Below are positions 60,751 through 64,000 of a stretch of 64,000 nt of DNA, piece after piece (position 1 is the first letter of the stretch; the number at the start of each line of letters is the position of its first letter). The stretch comes from Apodospora peruviana (taxonomy: Eukaryota > Ascomycota > Sordariomycetes > Sordariales > Lasiosphaeriaceae): assembly GCA_033439685.1 (NCBI GenBank), contig JAUEDM010000003.1:2076001-2140000 (forward strand). The letters run 5' to 3'. The notes beneath the pieces were generated by a model. The model was not told where the DNA came from, made no database searches, and saw only the letters and a program-made list of their open reading frames with translations. The translations under genes were made by a program, and so were the position numbers.

Positions 60751-61664
60751 TCGTAGCGCCCTCTGCTCTGGATTTATATACTGGTATATCGTAGGAATCG
60801 GTCAACGAAAACATAACTTTGGGGCCTGGCTGTGTTCAGCTCTGCCTTTCTTTCCGTGGTTGGTATTTGCGTAGTATCAGTACCGTTGCGTACATTGTTC
60901 TTCCATAAAGTAGCACATTGTCAAAAGCCGTATCTCGAATTGCTAGGAGATGTTCATGTGTTGGAGCGCTAATGCGTGCTGGACTTGGTATAATCAACCG
61001 AAACAACAAGATAAACAGTGATTGTACGGCTCCCTCTTCAGACCCGGGACGACGATTGGAGATGACGAAAAGACTTTTGTATCCTTAGGTGAGGTAGGTA
61101 GAGGTAGGTAATGCGTATGCTGTCTGTACTTGCTCGCTCGAACTATCAAATATCAAAGGAGGAACCATATATAAACCATAACAAGACTAAAACAACCAAA
61201 TGACACCACCTCCACCAATCCCTCCCATCCAGCCACCCACCCAATTTCCTCCCATATTCCACATAAACGACCCAGTTAACTCCGTTATGTTCGATGCCGC
61301 TACCAAGAATAATGAAAAGCGCAACTATATATATGGTAGGTGTAATAAAGGAGACTCAGGAGCGGTAGGTAGTCGATGATTCTCACCAACACATAAAGAC
61401 TGGCGAAAGAAAGGAGAATGACTTGCTGCTGTTCATCTCAAACCTCCTCCCCCAAACGCACGCAAAACAGCAACACATTATGTCTAGCGGCCGTAAAAAA
61501 GCTCCCCAGAAAAACAAAAACAAGAAACTCCCTTCCCAATGCTCTTCTAACATGTCATACTTCCGACGATCTCCGCTCCCCAGCTGGACGGAACGGACCC
61601 GGACCAGACAAACATAAAAGTAAGCTGCCAGTCGTCAAGGTATCAAACCACAAAAGGCTCAAAC
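60751..61664. other. Intergenic region between convergent vps16 and dma1
   Basis: About 910 bp with both 3' ends. AGGTAGGTA units occur at about 61091-61111 and 61353-61360. No gene recognised. Confidence 0.6.
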
Positions 61665-63887
61665 TCAAAGTTCCTCCTCCGACCGGCCTGCACTGGCCCC
61701 ACGACCACCGTTGCTGCGGCTACCGCCTACAGCGGCTTCTAGGCTGTTTATCCGTGTGACTCCGCCTCCCACGCCATCATCTGCAGTTGCGGCACCTCCA
61801 TCGACCCGCAAGCGTATGCCACTACCGTCAAAGACCCACGGTCCGGCGTCATTGCGAGGCGTGATGGGTCCCTCGTGGCCGTTGAGCAGCGCCGGGTTCC
61901 CGCCGATGGGCGATGGCGTCCTGGCATCCCGGCCACCATTTGTCGAGATCGCGACAGCGGCGCTAGCGCTTACAGCTCGCTGGCCAACGGGAGCACCACC
62001 GCCCGTTGCCGAGGGAATCGGCATGGGATTTGACGCCGTATGCGTTGACATAGGCGGGCGGCTAGGGATGACACGTTCTGACAGTGGATCTGCCGGCGGC
62101 GGTGGAGGCTGCTGGCGTGGAGGAGAATCTAGCAGCATGGTCACATCCTCAGGCTCCGCTTGTTGTGAAGCTGCGAGTAGTGCGTGGCGCGCACTTCGTA
62201 CTGACTCTCTAGATTTGCGTGGCGGTGGTAGGGAGCCGTTATTGTCTGTGCTACTCACTTTCAATGACGCTCCCGCCTGTTGGGCATTGCCGTCGTCCGA
62301 GTCGAGCTGCTCCCATTCCTCCTCGGGGTCTTCGACCTCGGCCTCGAGGTCTGCGGCGGCTCGACAGTTTGGGCAGATAAAAATTGGGTAGGATGGGGCA
62401 GACAAGAGCGATTTGATACATTTATAGTGCCACGTGTGCGAGCATGGGGCAACGAAGAGACACTGGCAGGGCTGCGGGTGTAGCATGGTTTAGTTAGACA
62501 AAGGCGCTTCCGGAAATTGGCTGGCTTCAAATCTTACCGCAATCCTATTTAGACATATCGAGCAGTCCTGCGAGTACGACGAGGAAGAGTTGCCGGAACT
62601 TGCGGTCATGTTCCTTAACCTCTTGTGCGTGGTCATGCTGTTCAGTAGTATGTCAGTACGAGTCAGGAAAAGAGATTATCATGGATTCAGGGGAGGTAGT
62701 CTTGCGCACGAGAAACCAAACGGCCTAACTTACTTGAATGTGTTCAGCTTGCTTTGCCAGCCTCTGTTCAGTTCGAGCCTCATCTTCACGCAACGGAAGA
62801 TCATCTCCTCGCCGCCCTTGAAGTCTATTCCGAGCTGCACAATATCGCCATCATTGACAGGAAAAGGCTTCGACTCGGAACCGGCCGGACTCAGGCGGAT
62901 GTGATTTAAAAAGGTGCCGGAGCTACTCTTGACGTCCTTGATATACCATTTGCCATCCTTATACCAGAACTCGCAGTGCCGCCTGCTGACGACTTTGCTT
63001 TTAAAACCCACCGGGGCTGCCGACGGAACATTGTGGGGTACATTCGGTTGGCTGTCACGCTCGGAGTACCTTCCTACGCGGATGATCTCGGTACCGGTAG
63101 GCAACGTCCTCGAGACGGGTGCGAAAGTCAGCGACGGCTGGGTTGCACGCGGGTCGTAGAATGTGCTAAATCTGATGGATGGGAGAACGTCAACGCCGTT
63201 GTTGGCCATAGCATCGCCGGTCGTAGCGGAGCGTGCTCGGGTCATCGTGTCGTCGTTCGCGGCCGGTATCGTCCTGGGACCGCCGTTGTCTATTGTGCCG
63301 CTGGCGGCCGTGGTGGTGACAATGGTGGGGATAGCAGCCGACTCGGTCGATCTCCTTCCAAACACTATTGAAGATGCGGTTGTTTCCTGGGTCGTCCGTG
63401 AGGAGGGCAAAGGTATGTTTAGAGAAGGTAGTCCCAAGGGGTTGGTTAGGGACGGCACGAGCGAAAATCGATTGGGGCGAGAGGAGGTCGAGGACGAGGA
63501 GGGGTGTGCAGCGGTAGCCTGCCTTTCACTTGTCGAGGCTGTAGGCGGGTGGGTTGCGGCCCGCGCGAGGCTGTTTGACAGTCCTAATGACGAGTTAAGC
63601 AGGGTCGCGGAGTGGTGTTGGTGCTGTGAAGATGCACTGGTCGGGGAGATGTTGGAGGTGAACAAGTGCGTCGGGCCGCTGGTGTTATTGTTGTTGTTGC
63701 CGTTGGTGTTGCCGGTGTTGCTGGGCTCTCGCGATAAAAGATGGGTCTGGGTATAATTGCGGAGGTAGCTGAGACCGCGCAGCCGGCTCGTCCTCGACGT
63801 CGGTGAAGTAGGCGAAGTAGAGACAACAGAGACAGCCGGAGTTCCAAGGCCCGGTGACGTGGGCGCCGGGGCAGGTTGGGTGAACAT
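61665..63887 (-). CDS. dma1: FHA-RING E3 ubiquitin ligase of the Dma1/Dma2 family
   Basis: Dma-type ligases delay mitotic exit and septation and control septin deposition. Three exons (63887-62734, 62637-62538, 62471-61665) give 686 aa. A Ser/Thr/Asn-rich N-terminus (1-265) precedes the FHA domain (about 268-382; IRVGRYSERD, SRRHCEFWYKDG, DVKSSSGTFLNHIRLS), which binds phosphothreonine. The RING finger (about 409-455) has all expected Cys/His ligands: CSICLNRI, CQCLFVAPCSHTWHYKCI, FICPNC. A long low-complexity C-terminal tail (about 230 residues) is unlike yeast Dma1. The first ATG in frame is 63887; the frame's earlier TTG is not used. The promoter continues beyond the window. Confidence 0.93.
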
Positions 63888-63935
63888 TGACAACCTAAGA
63901 TGGAGGCACGGGGCGTTGCAGGTTCCAGGTTCCCC

Positions 63936-63958
63936 GGGGGGGGGGGGGGGGGGGGGGG
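63936..63958 (+). repeat. G23 homopolymer
   Basis: An uninterrupted run of 23 G on the + strand (C on the dma1 strand), about 50 bp upstream of the dma1 start codon. Length may be inexact because such runs are hard to sequence. Confidence 0.8.
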
Positions 63959-64000
63959 TGGTTGAGAATGATACCCGTGGACGGGAAACTGACTGGAGGC

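Noticed and set aside
28145..63887. A genome-maintenance cluster (pif1, lig4, dot1, dma1)
   Set aside because: The genes are spread over 36 kb, interleaved with unrelated genes and on both strands; proximity is more simply chance.
1..64000. Transposons, CRISPR arrays, rRNA or tRNA genes
   Set aside because: I saw no transposase or reverse transcriptase motifs, no spaced direct repeats, no 5S or tRNA A/B-box pair that I could support by eye; a covariance-model search would be needed to exclude small RNAs.

Overview
The window looks like a chromosome-arm segment from a filamentous ascomycete (Pezizomycotina, most likely Sordariomycetes). I infer this from short GT-AG spliceosomal introns of about 50-220 nt with CTAAC-type branch points (for example in the intron before position 18360), intergenic stretches of 0.3-3.4 kb, no operons, and the gene families present (fungal fluoride exporter, HAM1-like lipid-binding protein, Atg16, Fzo1, Dma-type FHA-RING ligase). 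I found 19 protein-coding genes, almost all conserved cellular genes. I saw no transposon, CRISPR array, rRNA, convincing tRNA or secondary-metabolite cluster.

Layout, left to right: an N6-methyl-AMP/adenosine deaminase (+, 236-1747) converges on mitofusin fzo1 (-, 2726-5606). ESCRT-III vps2 (+, 6451-7319), a PP2C phosphatase (+, 9062-11050) and a 1385-residue protein with an ADF-H-like head and a PH-like tail (+, 14004-18403) follow. Then come tom22 (-, 20262-20872) and the Na+/H+ antiporter nha1 (-, 21714-24764). After a 3.4 kb gap lie the helicase gene pif1 (+, 28145-30888) and edc3 (+, 31790-34234). A short tRNase Z-type hydrolase (-, 35005-36165) precedes an Hsp70-like ATPase (+, 37165-40518). 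The fluoride exporter (-, 41421-42986) diverges from a uracil phosphoribosyltransferase (+, 43859-44681), which converges on DNA ligase IV (-, 45011-48283). A HAM1-like/TULIP-type protein (-, 49029-51725) and a 3.1 kb gap lead to dot1 (+, 54822-56412), atg16 (-, 56724-57443), vps16 (+, 57912-60750) and dma1 (-, 61665-63887).

The genes do not form one pathway, but three themes recur. Membrane trafficking and degradation: vps2, atg16, vps16. Mitochondrial biogenesis: fzo1, tom22 and possibly one form of Pif1. Genome maintenance and chromatin: pif1, lig4, dot1, dma1. Splice models were built by keeping reading frame and family homology across GT/AG sites; each multi-exon model sums to a whole number of codons.

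I did not find a clear new biological system. The strongest unexplained signals are an exact 12-base double telomere-type repeat (AGGGTTAGGGTT) upstream of tom22, pif1 and lig4; a 9-base ACCTTACCT motif repeated at least six times only in non-coding DNA; and an ambiguous 3' end of the Hsp70-like gene, where an in-frame TAA is followed by about 63 open codons with a hydrophobic segment and also sits inside a possible intron.
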